A stretch of 64,000 bases of DNA from CFX2 sp014338005 (GTDB lineage Bacteria > Chloroflexota > Anaerolineae > Aggregatilineales > Phototrophicaceae): positions 26,465 to 90,464 of the forward strand of contig SZPE01000007.1 in the NCBI GenBank assembly GCA_030263555.1, given 5' to 3'. The position numbers and the translations under genes were made by a program. Positions 45,653 to 54,593 of this stretch are shown one piece after another (position 1 is the first letter of the stretch; each line of letters opens with the position of its first letter). The notes beneath the pieces were generated by a model. It was not told the DNA's origin. It was given only the letters and a program-made list of their open reading frames with translations, and ran no database searches.

Positions 45653-45732
45653 AACACAGAGGCACGGAGACGCAGAGACACGGAGAAAAGGCTCTCCTGC
45701 TCTGTGTCTCTGAACCTTTGAGCCTCTGTGTT
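45653..45732. repeat. Long imperfect inverted repeat between E1beta and E2
   Basis: AACACAGAGGC (45653-45663) and GCCTCTGTGTT (45722-45732) are perfect outer arms. Inner parts CAGAGACAC and GTGTCTCTG also pair. This looks like a dispersed element rather than a terminator, since it lies inside an operon and has no T-run. Confidence 0.75.
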
Positions 45733-45752
45733 GAATCTTTTCAGGAGTTTGT

Positions 45753-47123
45753 ATGGCTACGAAAGTGATTATGCCCCAGTTGGGCGAGAGTGTGGTCGAA
45801 GGTACGGTGAGCCGCTGGCTGAAGCGCGAGGGCGATACGGTCGGCGAATACGAGCCGCTGCTGGAAGTCAGCACCGACAAGGTGGATACCGAGGTGCCAT
45901 CGCCCGCCGCCGGGGTGCTGCTCAAAATTTACGTGCAGGAAGGCCAAACCGTCGAGCGCGGCGTACTGCTGGCGGAAATCGGCCAGCCGGGGGAAAAACC
46001 CGGAGCCGACAGCGAACCCGCTGCGGCGCATACCCCGATGCGCTCACCCACCTCATCCGAAAAAACCATGACCAACGGCGGCGCGTATGCCGGCCATGTC
46101 ACGCCGGTGGTGGCGCGTATGGCTGCTGAACATGCGCTTGATCTGTCGAAAATTCCAGGGACGGGGCGTAATGGCCGCGTGACCAAAAAGGACGTGGAAG
46201 CCTATCTCGAGACTCGCAAAGATGTCCCCGCCGGGGCGCAGCCCTCACCCCTTACCCCGCAGGACGATCTGCCGCCCTGGGAACGCCCTGGCAGCGGCGA
46301 CCTGTTCAAACCGACGGTTGAGTATGGCGAAACCCCTCCTCCTGCCTCCCTCCCCGCGCGCGGAGAGGGTGAAAAGCGCCCGGCAGTTCAACAGCCTGCG
46401 CCGCCGGCCCGCCCGCGTCCTGTCGAAGCCATCCCCCAGGGCGCGCCGGGCGAACTGGTGGCGCTTTCAAACATGCGCCGTGCCATCGCCGAACATATGG
46501 TGCGGAGCAAACTGCACACCGCGCCGCACGTGACGACCGTTTTTGAAGTGGATATGTCGGCGGCGCTGGCGCACCGGGAAGCGCACAAGCAGGCTTTCGC
46601 CAAACAGGGCGTCAACCTCACGCTGACGGCCTATTTCGCGGCGGCGGCGGTAGCGGCGCTGCAAGCCGTCCCTTACCTCAATGCCCAGTGGACGGACGAG
46701 GGCATCTTCTTGCACCATGCCGTTCACCTGGGCATGGCCGTTGCACTGGATGAAGGGCTGATCGTGCCGGTCATCAAAAACGCCCAGGATTTGAACCTGG
46801 CCGGGCTGGCGCGGGCGATCAATGATCTGTCGAACCGCGCCCGCAGCCGCCAGCTTAAACCGGATGAGACGCAGGGCGGCACGTTCACCATCACCAATCA
46901 CGGCGTCAGCGGCAGCCTGCTGGCCGCGCCGATCATCAACCAGCCGCAGGCCGGCATCATGGGCGTGGGCGTGGTGGAAAAGCGCGTCAAAGTCATCAAC
47001 GATGCTATCGCCATTCGCCCCTGCTGCTACGTGACACTGACGTTCGATCACCGCGTGGCCGACGGCGCAGCCGGGGATGCCTTTTTGCAAACCGTCAAAC
47101 ACACGCTGGAAACGTGGGGCTGA
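45753..47123 (+). CDS. Dihydrolipoamide acyltransferase (E2) of 2-oxoacid dehydrogenase
   Basis: The 456-residue protein has a lipoyl domain with Lys43 in VSTDKVDTEVPSP, a Pro/Ala linker, a peripheral-subunit-binding domain (PVVARMAAEHALDLSKI, residues about 115-150), another linker, and the catalytic domain with FDHRVADGAAGDAF near the end. It accepts the acyl group from E1 and passes it to CoA. AGGAG is 6 bases before the ATG. No E3 gene is in the window. Confidence 0.93.
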   Translation: MATKVIMPQLGESVVEGTVSRWLKREGDTVGEYEPLLEVSTDKVDTEVPSPAAGVLLKIYVQEGQTVERGVLLAEIGQPGEKPGADSEPAAAHTPMRSPTSSEKTMTNGGAYAGHVTPVVARMAAEHALDLSKIPGTGRNGRVTKKDVEAYLETRKDVPAGAQPSPLTPQDDLPPWERPGSGDLFKPTVEYGETPPPASLPARGEGEKRPAVQQPAPPARPRPVEAIPQGAPGELVALSNMRRAIAEHMVRSKLHTAPHVTTVFEVDMSAALAHREAHKQAFAKQGVNLTLTAYFAAAAVAALQAVPYLNAQWTDEGIFLHHAVHLGMAVALDEGLIVPVIKNAQDLNLAGLARAINDLSNRARSRQLKPDETQGGTFTITNHGVSGSLLAAPIINQPQAGIMGVGVVEKRVKVINDAIAIRPCCYVTLTFDHRVADGAAGDAFLQTVKHTLETWG

Positions 47124-47221
47124 CCGTAAACTGTATAACGGGTAATCGCATATCAAATCTCAATGAGCGGCTGTGGCGCACGGTCAATCCGCTGCCACTC
47201 GTTCAGCGATTTCTGAGAAGC

Positions 47222-48412
47222 TTACAAGGATTTTTTCGTGACCCGATGCGACTCTGCAAAGGCCATTTCGCCAGTCCCCCGTAGTGCGTGCTGAACAAGC
47301 AGGTATTTTGCATGGCTCCACACCAGGGGATTGGCGATTTCGCCGCGCTGTTGTACCCAGACATCATAATACGTCCCATCAAGCATCACGTCACATACCT
47401 GTTCCGGCAAATTGCCCTCTGCGTCGGCATGGGCTTCCGCCCAGGCGACGAGCTTGCGAGCGCCGGCAAAATCGCCCGTTTGCGTTTTGTGCCAGGCCAG
47501 CCAAAGCCCCAACAGAATCCAGGCGCCGCCCCCGTAATAGGTATCGGCTGTATGGCGATGGACTCCATGTCCCTCAGCCAGCAGGTCGCGCTCAATTCGG
47601 GCGACCGTGCGTATCATGAGCGGGTCATCGGGGGCGAGCAGACCATGGTCGGGGAGGGCCGCGAGCAGCAGATTGGCATCCACTATATCCAATCCCACCG
47701 ATTTGGCGAGTTCGCCGCCGGGGGTTAGCCCATGTTCCAGAATAAACGTCCGAATATCGGCGCGTGTCGCTTCAACCGACAGCGCCGGGATCAGTCGTTG
47801 GGCCGCGCCCAGCCCGGCATAAATCGCCGCCAGTGTGCTGATATGCACATCATCCCCGCGTTCTTCCCAGCAGTCATAACATGGGCTGCGCCAGACCGCC
47901 GTCAAATAGCGGGCGACAAGATTGACCGCGTATTCCCAGTCTGCCGGCAGTGGTTTCACGCGGCAGACCTCGACATACTTCGCCAGTGACCACACCCACA
48001 AGCCAGGGCCATCCAACTGAAATTCCGGCCAATCTGCCGGACCTGCTGCGCCGTCAGTTTGGTAGCGGGCATTGAGCGTGTCCGCCAGGACGAGCGGCTG
48101 GCCGAGGGCGGCGCGGCTGATCGTGCGTTCCAGCGCGTCGGCGCGGTCGTTGATAATCCGCGCGCACCATTGATGAAACTTCATGGCGCTGTCCCACTGC
48201 CCCGACATACCGGCACGATGCGGCACCATGTTATAGATTCCATCCAGCGTCAGGGCATAAGCGATAAACGCGCCATCGCGGAACCACGAAAACTGATAAT
48301 CAGGCATGGTGGGACAGGCGAGATAGCCGCCGTGCTGCTGGTTATCCAAGATCACCTGCTGGCTGTGGCGATGCAGTTTGCTGAGCTTATGCAGATGTGC
48401 GTTAACGGTCAT
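47222..48412 (-). CDS. GH15 glucoamylase / glucodextranase-type enzyme
   Basis: The 396-residue (alpha/alpha)6-barrel protein has MPDYQFSWFRDGAFIAYAL (substrate-binding region), CYDCWEERGDDVHIST with a general-acid Glu, and NLPEQV...NPLVWSHA near the C-terminus with a general-base Glu. No signal is present, so it acts in the cytoplasm on imported alpha-glucosides. The ATG at 48412 overlaps the stop of the GH66 gene by 4 bases (ATGA); a frame extends to 48442. Confidence 0.88.
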   Translation of the reverse strand: MTVNAHLHKLSKLHRHSQQVILDNQQHGGYLACPTMPDYQFSWFRDGAFIAYALTLDGIYNMVPHRAGMSGQWDSAMKFHQWCARIINDRADALERTISRAALGQPLVLADTLNARYQTDGAAGPADWPEFQLDGPGLWVWSLAKYVEVCRVKPLPADWEYAVNLVARYLTAVWRSPCYDCWEERGDDVHISTLAAIYAGLGAAQRLIPALSVEATRADIRTFILEHGLTPGGELAKSVGLDIVDANLLLAALPDHGLLAPDDPLMIRTVARIERDLLAEGHGVHRHTADTYYGGGAWILLGLWLAWHKTQTGDFAGARKLVAWAEAHADAEGNLPEQVCDVMLDGTYYDVWVQQRGEIANPLVWSHAKYLLVQHALRGTGEMAFAESHRVTKKSL

Positions 48413-50109
48413 TCGGCGTACTCCACAACGATCATGCTCCAATAGTTCAGGTTGGGCAGTGTAAACCGCAGCTCTCCGTCCTGGACGGTAAACGTAAGAA
48501 AAGTGGGATTCATCGTCATTTCCGCGTCCGGCGATGCGACCCAGACCTTCGCCACCGGGCGCGACACAGCGATTTTGACGGCAAGATCGGTGAAGACAGC
48601 CGGGGCGTTCGTCGCAGGCACGTTCCAGTTCGTCTGGTCAACACCGATGAAGTTAATCAGACTGAAGGTGTCGAATGTGCCGCCAGAGCGCACCACCGGA
48701 ACCACGCGATCACGGGCGGTAATCCCGCGCGTGCGAATCTCGCCCAGGTCAACGGCCTGGTGCAGATCATCGCCCCCGGCGGTGGTTGTTGTCGAAAGCA
48801 TATTCTCGTAGCGCACCTGGAAATCATAGTAACGGCGAAAAACCGGCTGCTGCGCTGGCGTCAGTTTCCCAAAACGCGGGAAATACGGGTCTGCCAGCAT
48901 ACTTTCCGGCTCCCCGGTTTCCAGGTGGGCGCCGCCGCTGGCGAGAATCACCGAATTAGCAAGTCGCCAGTTGATGGTCTGTTCCGGTGGGATGTAAGCG
49001 GCAATAATGACCGGTTTGCCGCCGCCCAACGCTTCCGCATTTGTGATTATCCGGTTCAGGTCAAGGTAGCTGTCGTAGGGCGACCACACCTCGATATAAG
49101 CCGCATCCTGCCGCGACGGCGCAGCGGTGTCAATCGGCCAGTTGCCGACACAGTTGAACAGCACTACCCCTGCATTCCCTCGATGTTTTTGTACTAATGC
49201 CGCCGTCTGGTTGATGAACTGCGGCATCACCTCCGCCAGGTCAATATAGTTACCGTCCTGGTCATAACCACTTTTCGGCGACCCGTATTGGTCAATATGA
49301 ATGCCATCAAACGCCGTATTTTCCAGCACATCGGCGAATTCACCGAGCAGGTGCCGGTTCCAGGGCGAGCCGGGCGCGGGGTTCATGATCGCAATAAAGC
49401 TGTTTTCGCCAAAATCGTAGACTTCGCTCCGGGCATCGAAAAGCCCCCATTCGGGATGTTGGCGGTAGAAAGCCGCCGAAGCGCCATAAATTGCCGTGTA
49501 GGGCATGGCGGCGATGCTGCGGGCACGCAGCGCGTCGGTCAACCGGCGGATCGTCGTCATGGACTGTGGACGCCCCAGGCCATCATCAAAGCGATCCATC
49601 TCCGGCAGCAGGTCTTCCCAGCGGTACTGCCAGTCGTAGAACTGGACGCCGTTGATGTGATGCCGGAGCATCCATTCAATCATCAGGGTATCGGTGAGGC
49701 GCGCCGGGCTGAAATCGCTCAAAAAACCATAACGCGGCGCATCAATCCAGCGGTCGAGTACATCAAACGCCGACGTTTGCGTGGCGATCACCATCCCGGC
49801 AGCGTCGTAAATGTCTACGCTCAACCCATAGCCGCGCGGCGTCTGCGGCGGGGGCGTCCAGGAGATGACGGCTTCCCCGTTGGTGATGGGGGCGCTGACG
49901 GATGCCAGTTCGGCTGACAGGTACATGATGCGCGCGTTGATGTGTGTACCCGCGTCGGCGCGCACCGTTATTTGAACCGCCTCGCCAGGCCGATAAAATC
50001 CCTTATCCGGCAAAATAGTAACGTCTGATAAGTCTGCGGCGAACACAGCGCCTCCCTGTATCAAGCTGAGAAAAAGTAACAGGATTACCCCGCGAGCAAA
50101 GCGTTTCAC
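48409..50109 (-). CDS. GH66 family enzyme (dextranase / cycloisomaltooligosaccharide transferase type)
   Basis: The 566-residue protein has a signal peptide (FARGVILLLFLSLIQGGAVFA), an N-terminal beta domain (LPDKGFYRPGEAVQI) and the barrel with FDGIHIDQYGSP, where Asp273 is the expected nucleophile, and YIEVWSPYDSY with Glu340 as acid/base. The 67-residue spacing agrees with known GH66 enzymes as I remember them. It should cleave alpha-1,6-glucan outside the cell. The start overlaps the last 4 bases of the MalG-type gene. Confidence 0.87.
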   Translation of the reverse strand: MKRFARGVILLLFLSLIQGGAVFAADLSDVTILPDKGFYRPGEAVQITVRADAGTHINARIMYLSAELASVSAPITNGEAVISWTPPPQTPRGYGLSVDIYDAAGMVIATQTSAFDVLDRWIDAPRYGFLSDFSPARLTDTLMIEWMLRHHINGVQFYDWQYRWEDLLPEMDRFDDGLGRPQSMTTIRRLTDALRARSIAAMPYTAIYGASAAFYRQHPEWGLFDARSEVYDFGENSFIAIMNPAPGSPWNRHLLGEFADVLENTAFDGIHIDQYGSPKSGYDQDGNYIDLAEVMPQFINQTAALVQKHRGNAGVVLFNCVGNWPIDTAAPSRQDAAYIEVWSPYDSYLDLNRIITNAEALGGGKPVIIAAYIPPEQTINWRLANSVILASGGAHLETGEPESMLADPYFPRFGKLTPAQQPVFRRYYDFQVRYENMLSTTTTAGGDDLHQAVDLGEIRTRGITARDRVVPVVRSGGTFDTFSLINFIGVDQTNWNVPATNAPAVFTDLAVKIAVSRPVAKVWVASPDAEMTMNPTFLTFTVQDGELRFTLPNLNYWSMIVVEYAE

Positions 50110-50951
50110 CCTCGCACCCCGCCGCTGGTAATCCCCTGAATAAAATACCGCTGGAAAAACACGAACAGCAGAATGGTTGGGATGACCGCCGTCAGCGACC
50201 CGGCAAACACCAGTCCCCAGTTCGAGCTGTGCTGTCCCCGGAAATTGGCAATGGCAATCGGCAGTGTACGCAGGTTCTGGTCAGTGAGGAAGTTAAGCGC
50301 CAGCAGATATTCGTCCCATGCGCCCAGAAAACTGAAGACGGCAACCGTGCTGATCGCCGGCGCTGCCAGCGGCAGCATGATACGCCAGAAAATCGTGAAG
50401 GCATTCGCGCCGTCAATGATGGCCGATTCTTCCAGTTCGCGCGGCAGATTCTCAAAGAAGCCGCGCAGCAAAAAAGTGTTGAATGCCAGCGGGCCTGCGC
50501 TGTAGACCAGCACCAATCCCGGCAGGCTGTTGAGTAAACCGAGGCTCTTCGCCAGGATGAACTGTGGGATGAGCAGCACCACGCCGGGGATCATAATCAT
50601 GCCCATCAACACGGCAAAGATAATGCGTTTACCGGGGAATTCAAACCGGGCAAAGCTGTAGGCCATCGTTGATGCTAACACCGTGACCAGCCCTGTTGTG
50701 GCGATAGAAACCCCGGCGCTGTTAAGCATCGCTCGCCCAAAATTCCGGCTGGAAAATGCCTGCTCGAAATTCTCGAATGTAATGGTTTCGGGGAGCAGGC
50801 GCGGCGGATACGGCTGCACATAAGCGACCCCTTGCAAAGCAGTTGAAGTCATATAGAGCAGGGGCGCGACGGCGATAAACACCCCGGCGCACAAGACAAG
50901 AAAAATGATAATGTTCAGGATTCTCTGCTGACTGCCTGACGTTGCGAGCAT
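50106..50951 (-). CDS. Carbohydrate ABC transporter permease, MalG type
   Basis: The 281-residue protein has six membrane segments and the EAA loop LEESAIIDGANAFTIFWRIM near residue 180. It follows the MalF-type gene by 2 bases and overlaps the GH66 gene by 4. TGGAG in the upstream gene gives the ribosome site. It partners the 50954-51919 product in importing alpha-glucan oligosaccharides. Confidence 0.93.
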   Translation of the reverse strand: MLATSGSQQRILNIIIFLVLCAGVFIAVAPLLYMTSTALQGVAYVQPYPPRLLPETITFENFEQAFSSRNFGRAMLNSAGVSIATTGLVTVLASTMAYSFARFEFPGKRIIFAVLMGMIMIPGVVLLIPQFILAKSLGLLNSLPGLVLVYSAGPLAFNTFLLRGFFENLPRELEESAIIDGANAFTIFWRIMLPLAAPAISTVAVFSFLGAWDEYLLALNFLTDQNLRTLPIAIANFRGQHSSNWGLVFAGSLTAVIPTILLFVFFQRYFIQGITSGGVRG

Positions 50952-50953
50952 GA

Positions 50954-51919
50954 TTAATACTCCAGGTCTTTATCGCCACGACCGAAAAATCGCGCCTGCA
51001 CCACGCTCACCACCACGATCACGACTGCAAGAACATAACTGAGCGCCGCCCCGTAACCAAAATGCAGATCACCAAAGGCTTTATCAAACATATACGTGAG
51101 CGCGACTTCGGTGCGATGCAGCGGCCCACCACCGGTAATTAACAAAACGGAGATGAACACCTGAAAGCCACCGATCATCAGAGCGATGAAGACGAAAAAA
51201 ATCGTTCGGCGGATCAACGGGATTGTCATGTAGCGGATGCGCTGCCATTCCGTCGCGCCGTCAATCGCGGCAGCTTCATAGAGTTCTGTCGGAATACCTT
51301 GCAGCGCAGCGAGAAAGATCACCATCGCCCAACCCATCCCTTTCCAGATACCCAGGCTGTAGATGGCAATCCAGGCAGTGCCGCTGTTCGCCAGCCACGA
51401 CACCGGACGGTCAATTACGCCCAACTTGACAAGCGCGAAGTTGATTAAGCCGCCATCACCGGGGCTGAACAGATAGATGAACAGAAAGCTGACAACGACC
51501 CATGAAGTGACGACCGGCAAATAGTAGATGGTTCTAAAGAAACGTTTGGCGACGGTAACGCGGTGTACCAGTAGAGCGAGCGTCAGCCCGATAATCATCT
51601 GACCGGCGACCGTGACAGCCGCGTACATAACGGTGTTCCGCATCGCCAGCCAGAAGATGTTGTCCCTGAATACGGCTTCGTAGTTTGCCAGGCCAATAAA
51701 TTCGCTGGTCTGGCCGGGAATGATGCGCCAATCGAAGAAACTGATATAGAGTTGATAGACCAACGGATAAACCGACCAGAGCAGGTAGAGCGCCAACCCA
51801 GGTACGAGAAACAGGTACGGGACGTAGGGACGGTAGTATGGTTTGCTCCGATCTGCCGCCCGTCCCTGCGCCATTCTGCCCGGCACGGCGCGCGACCGCT
51901 GTATGGAGTTGACACTCAT
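50954..51919 (-). CDS. Sugar ABC transporter permease, MalF type
   Basis: The 321-residue protein has a soluble basic N-terminus, six membrane helices and the EAA loop ELYEAAAIDGATEWQRIRYM near residue 220. GAGGAGG is placed just before the ATG. It is the second half of the transporter channel and lies after the binding-protein hairpin. Confidence 0.93.
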   Translation of the reverse strand: MSVNSIQRSRAVPGRMAQGRAADRSKPYYRPYVPYLFLVPGLALYLLWSVYPLVYQLYISFFDWRIIPGQTSEFIGLANYEAVFRDNIFWLAMRNTVMYAAVTVAGQMIIGLTLALLVHRVTVAKRFFRTIYYLPVVTSWVVVSFLFIYLFSPGDGGLINFALVKLGVIDRPVSWLANSGTAWIAIYSLGIWKGMGWAMVIFLAALQGIPTELYEAAAIDGATEWQRIRYMTIPLIRRTIFFVFIALMIGGFQVFISVLLITGGGPLHRTEVALTYMFDKAFGDLHFGYGAALSYVLAVVIVVVSVVQARFFGRGDKDLEY

Positions 51920-51952
51920 AACAGAGTTCCTCCTCTAGTGAGTGACTATGAA

Positions 51953-51990
51953 AGGGTGATTTACACGGATCAGCCCGCGTAAACCACCCT
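51953..51990 (-). promoter_or_regulatory. Intercistronic hairpin after the SBP gene (second locus)
   Basis: AGGGTGATTTACACGG (51953-51968) and CCGCGTAAACCACCCT (51975-51990) pair as a 16-bp stem with a few G-T or mismatched positions. It lies just after the stop of the binding-protein gene and before the permease start. It likely protects or partially terminates the message. Confidence 0.7.
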
Positions 51991-51999
51991 GACAATAAT

Positions 52000-53217
52000 T
52001 TAGTCACCGGCCAGCAGAGTGTTAATTTCCTCAGCGGCCAGGTCCATCGCCTCTTGCGCCGACATTTCGCCGCGCAGGACGAGCTGAGCCGCATCGCCCA
52101 ACACCGTTTCGATATCGTTATAGGCAGGATGTGGTGTGCGGGCGCGCGCCGTCCGAAGTTGTTCGAGGAAAGTTCCGTAATACGGATGATCGGTGAAATA
52201 TTTGTCTTCGATGAGCGAATTCAGAACCGTTAGCTGTCCAACTTTCGACATCTCCAGTTGGTAAACATCGCTCTGGGTGAAGCGCACAAATTCCAGGGCT
52301 TCTTCAGGGTGCTTCGTGCCGGCCATGACGACGATATTTTCCCCACCAACCACCGAAATTGGGCCGCCTTCCCCCGCCGGCATGAGCGCCGCGCCCACTT
52401 CAAAGTCGGGATACTGGCTTTCCAGAGTTGGGTAAAACCAGGGGCCTTCGAGTAAGGACGCAATTGTGCCGCCGAAGAAGCCGCCCCAGTTATCCAGCCC
52501 ACTGCCGACAAACCCATCAGAGAAGCAGCCGTTTTGCACCATATCCGCCAGGAACTGAACCGCCGCCACTGACTGCTCGCTGTTGACGTAGCCGGTTGCA
52601 GTGGTCATGGCTTCGTCGGTGACTTCGCCGCCAAAGCTCCAGATCCAGGGGAGCAGCGCCCAACCATAGGTGCCGCCGTCGCTGAACAAGTAGGTGCCTT
52701 CGGGCATAGTGTCACACAGTGCCGCGAATTCCTCAATGGTTGTTGGTGCGGTTTCTACCAGCGCCGGGTTGTAGACCAGAATACGGGTGTTGGTATCCAG
52801 CGGCAGCCCGTAGTATTCACCTTCATAGATGTTGGTGGAAAGCGGGCCGGGGAACACATTAGCGGCAAGGTCAGCAAATTCTGGCAGTTCCCGGCTCAGG
52901 TTCATCAAAATGCCCTGGGCAGCGAATTCGGGCGACCAGATAATGTCCAGGCGGACGAGATCGGGGCCTTCGCCACCGGCTGCCGAGGTCAAAAGCGCCT
53001 GGCGAAAACCGTCATAGGGATAGGGGATTGATTCGACTTTGATATTGGGATGCTCGGCCTCAAATATCGGAATGAGTACCTCAGTCAGCGTCTGATTCTC
53101 CGGCGACACTTCATTGTACGTGTGCCAGAATGTAATGGTGACAGGTTCCTGTGCAAAGGTGGCAGAGGCGCTCATAAGCAGGAAGAACACGATGGTGAGA
53201 ACAATTCTGGATTTCAT
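52000..53217 (-). CDS. Extracellular sugar-binding protein of ABC transporter
   Basis: The 405-residue SBP_bac_1 protein has a signal (RIVLTIVFFLLMSASATFAQ) and the family stretches TITFWHTYNEVSPENQTL and GPDLVRLDIIWSPEFAAQG. I chose the ATG at 53217 because GAGGAGAT lies upstream and the signal begins normally; a TTG at 53280 also has a GGAGG before it. The operator palindrome at 53291 is about 75 bases upstream. It should bind isomalto-oligosaccharides if the neighbouring enzymes are a guide. Confidence 0.91.
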   Translation of the reverse strand: MKSRIVLTIVFFLLMSASATFAQEPVTITFWHTYNEVSPENQTLTEVLIPIFEAEHPNIKVESIPYPYDGFRQALLTSAAGGEGPDLVRLDIIWSPEFAAQGILMNLSRELPEFADLAANVFPGPLSTNIYEGEYYGLPLDTNTRILVYNPALVETAPTTIEEFAALCDTMPEGTYLFSDGGTYGWALLPWIWSFGGEVTDEAMTTATGYVNSEQSVAAVQFLADMVQNGCFSDGFVGSGLDNWGGFFGGTIASLLEGPWFYPTLESQYPDFEVGAALMPAGEGGPISVVGGENIVVMAGTKHPEEALEFVRFTQSDVYQLEMSKVGQLTVLNSLIEDKYFTDHPYYGTFLEQLRTARARTPHPAYNDIETVLGDAAQLVLRGEMSAQEAMDLAAEEINTLLAGD

Positions 53218-53290
53218 TTTTATCTCCTCAATAAGTGGTTTAGCGGTTTTACGAGAATGTAATGGTGTTTGTAGATTCAATAACCCCTCC

Positions 53291-53306
53291 TTTGAACCGG
53301 TTCAAA
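53291..53306. promoter_or_regulatory. LacI-type operator upstream of the SBP gene
   Basis: TTTGAACCGGTTCAAA is a perfect 16-bp palindrome with a central CG. It lies in the leader of the SBP gene, and the same core recurs in front of the LacI gene at 54360. Confidence 0.85.
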
Positions 53307-53317
53307 TCCTGGCGAAA

Positions 53318-54349
53318 TTAACGCGGCCTCCCGGTCGATTGGCGAATAACCAGTTCGGGTTTCAATAGTTTGCCGCCGAGTAAGTCAGTCGGTTCTCGGT
53401 TAATCAGTTTTATGAGCAAGTTGAAAAGTGCCTTGCCGATGTCATGAATTGGCTGGTTCAGTGTTGTCAGAGGAGGATTGCTGTAACGTGCCAGGGAAAT
53501 ATCATCAAAGCCGACTACAGACACGTCGCTGCCGACCGTCAGACCGCGCGCTTGAATGGCACGCATGGCCCCAAAAGCCATTCGGTCGTTGTTGCAGAAG
53601 ATGGCTGTTGGCGGGTTGGGCTGATCGAGAAAGTAATGAGTGCCTAACTGCCCGGATTTCTCACTGAAATCCCCTTCATAAATGAGCGCCGGGTCAATTG
53701 ACAGGTTCATCTCCTCCATCCCCCTGACGAACCCTTGCCAGCGCAAACGAGTCAGAGACTGTTCATGCGGCGGGGAAAGATAAGCGATGCGCCGGTGTCC
53801 CAGTTCAGCAAGGTGTCTGACAGCGGCTTCGATGCCGGCAGCACCGTCAACATCAATCCAGTTGTCCCCTTCCATTGATTCAAATCGTCCAAAGATGACA
53901 AACGGGAAAGCCTGCTCCTGTAAATAAGCGACACGGGGGTCTTTTTCGCGCAGGGCAAACAGAATAAGCCCATCTATCTGCCTGCTAGTAACTAATCGTC
54001 TGTACAGTTCCATCTCGCGCTGACCCGCCGGAATCGCCCAGAAGGTTAGGCCGATGCTGCTGTTAATCGCCTCGCTGGTGATTCCATCAATCAAATCCAG
54101 CACCATTGGGTCGGTTTCGATCAAGTTGCCCTGCAAGCGAATCTCGCTGCGGATCATCCCAATGGTGTTTGTTCGCTGGGTACTCAGGCTGCGTGCCGCT
54201 GCTGTTGGGTGGTAACCGAGGGTTTCAATTGCCGCCATTACACGCTGCCGCGTTTCGTCTTTGACCAGCGAACTTCCATTAAGGACGTTGGAAACTGTTC
54301 CTACGGAGACTCGTGCATGGCGGGCTACATCACGAATAGTTGGCATCAT
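53318..54349 (-). CDS. LacI-family transcriptional regulator
   Basis: The 343-residue protein has the helix-turn-helix TIRDVARHARVSVGTVSNVL, hinge helix AARSLSTQRTNTIGMI, and a sugar-binding domain ending VVGFDDISLARYSNPPLTT. Adjacent ATGs at 54349 and 54346 are both plausible; the frame extends to 54448. It lies directly upstream of the transporter genes. Operators in front of itself and of the SBP gene suggest self-control and control of the alpha-glucan genes. Confidence 0.93.
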   Translation of the reverse strand: MMPTIRDVARHARVSVGTVSNVLNGSSLVKDETRQRVMAAIETLGYHPTAAARSLSTQRTNTIGMIRSEIRLQGNLIETDPMVLDLIDGITSEAINSSIGLTFWAIPAGQREMELYRRLVTSRQIDGLILFALREKDPRVAYLQEQAFPFVIFGRFESMEGDNWIDVDGAAGIEAAVRHLAELGHRRIAYLSPPHEQSLTRLRWQGFVRGMEEMNLSIDPALIYEGDFSEKSGQLGTHYFLDQPNPPTAIFCNNDRMAFGAMRAIQARGLTVGSDVSVVGFDDISLARYSNPPLTTLNQPIHDIGKALFNLLIKLINREPTDLLGGKLLKPELVIRQSTGRPR

Positions 54350-54359
54350 AAGCATCCAA

Positions 54360-54373
54360 TTGAACCGGTTCAA
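54360..54373. promoter_or_regulatory. LacI-type operator upstream of the regulator gene
   Basis: TTGAACCGGTTCAA is a perfect 14-bp palindrome, identical to the core of the 53291 site. It stops 10 bases before the start codon. Confidence 0.8.
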
Positions 54374-54593
54374 TTTAAGTAAAGCACAAAAGATTTTTTT
54401 TGTCAACAAAGTCCAGGTGTATGTGCAGGGCTGTCGCATCAATCGCAATAGATAAAAACGGTCTTGCCGGCATGGGCTTCTGGCCGTCTACCGCGCCGGT
54501 CGCGCAGAAGCGCGTCGGGGCGAATGCAGTTCCTCTGCGCTTGAAGGTGCTATAATAACCGCAGTGGCCGCTTTCTGCCGGGAGAGACCCTCC

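Noticed and set aside
53217..53280. An upstream TTG start at 53280 for the second-locus SBP, with GGAGG before it
   Set aside because: It would put 21 polar residues before a normal signal peptide, and the ATG at 53217 has its own good ribosome site.
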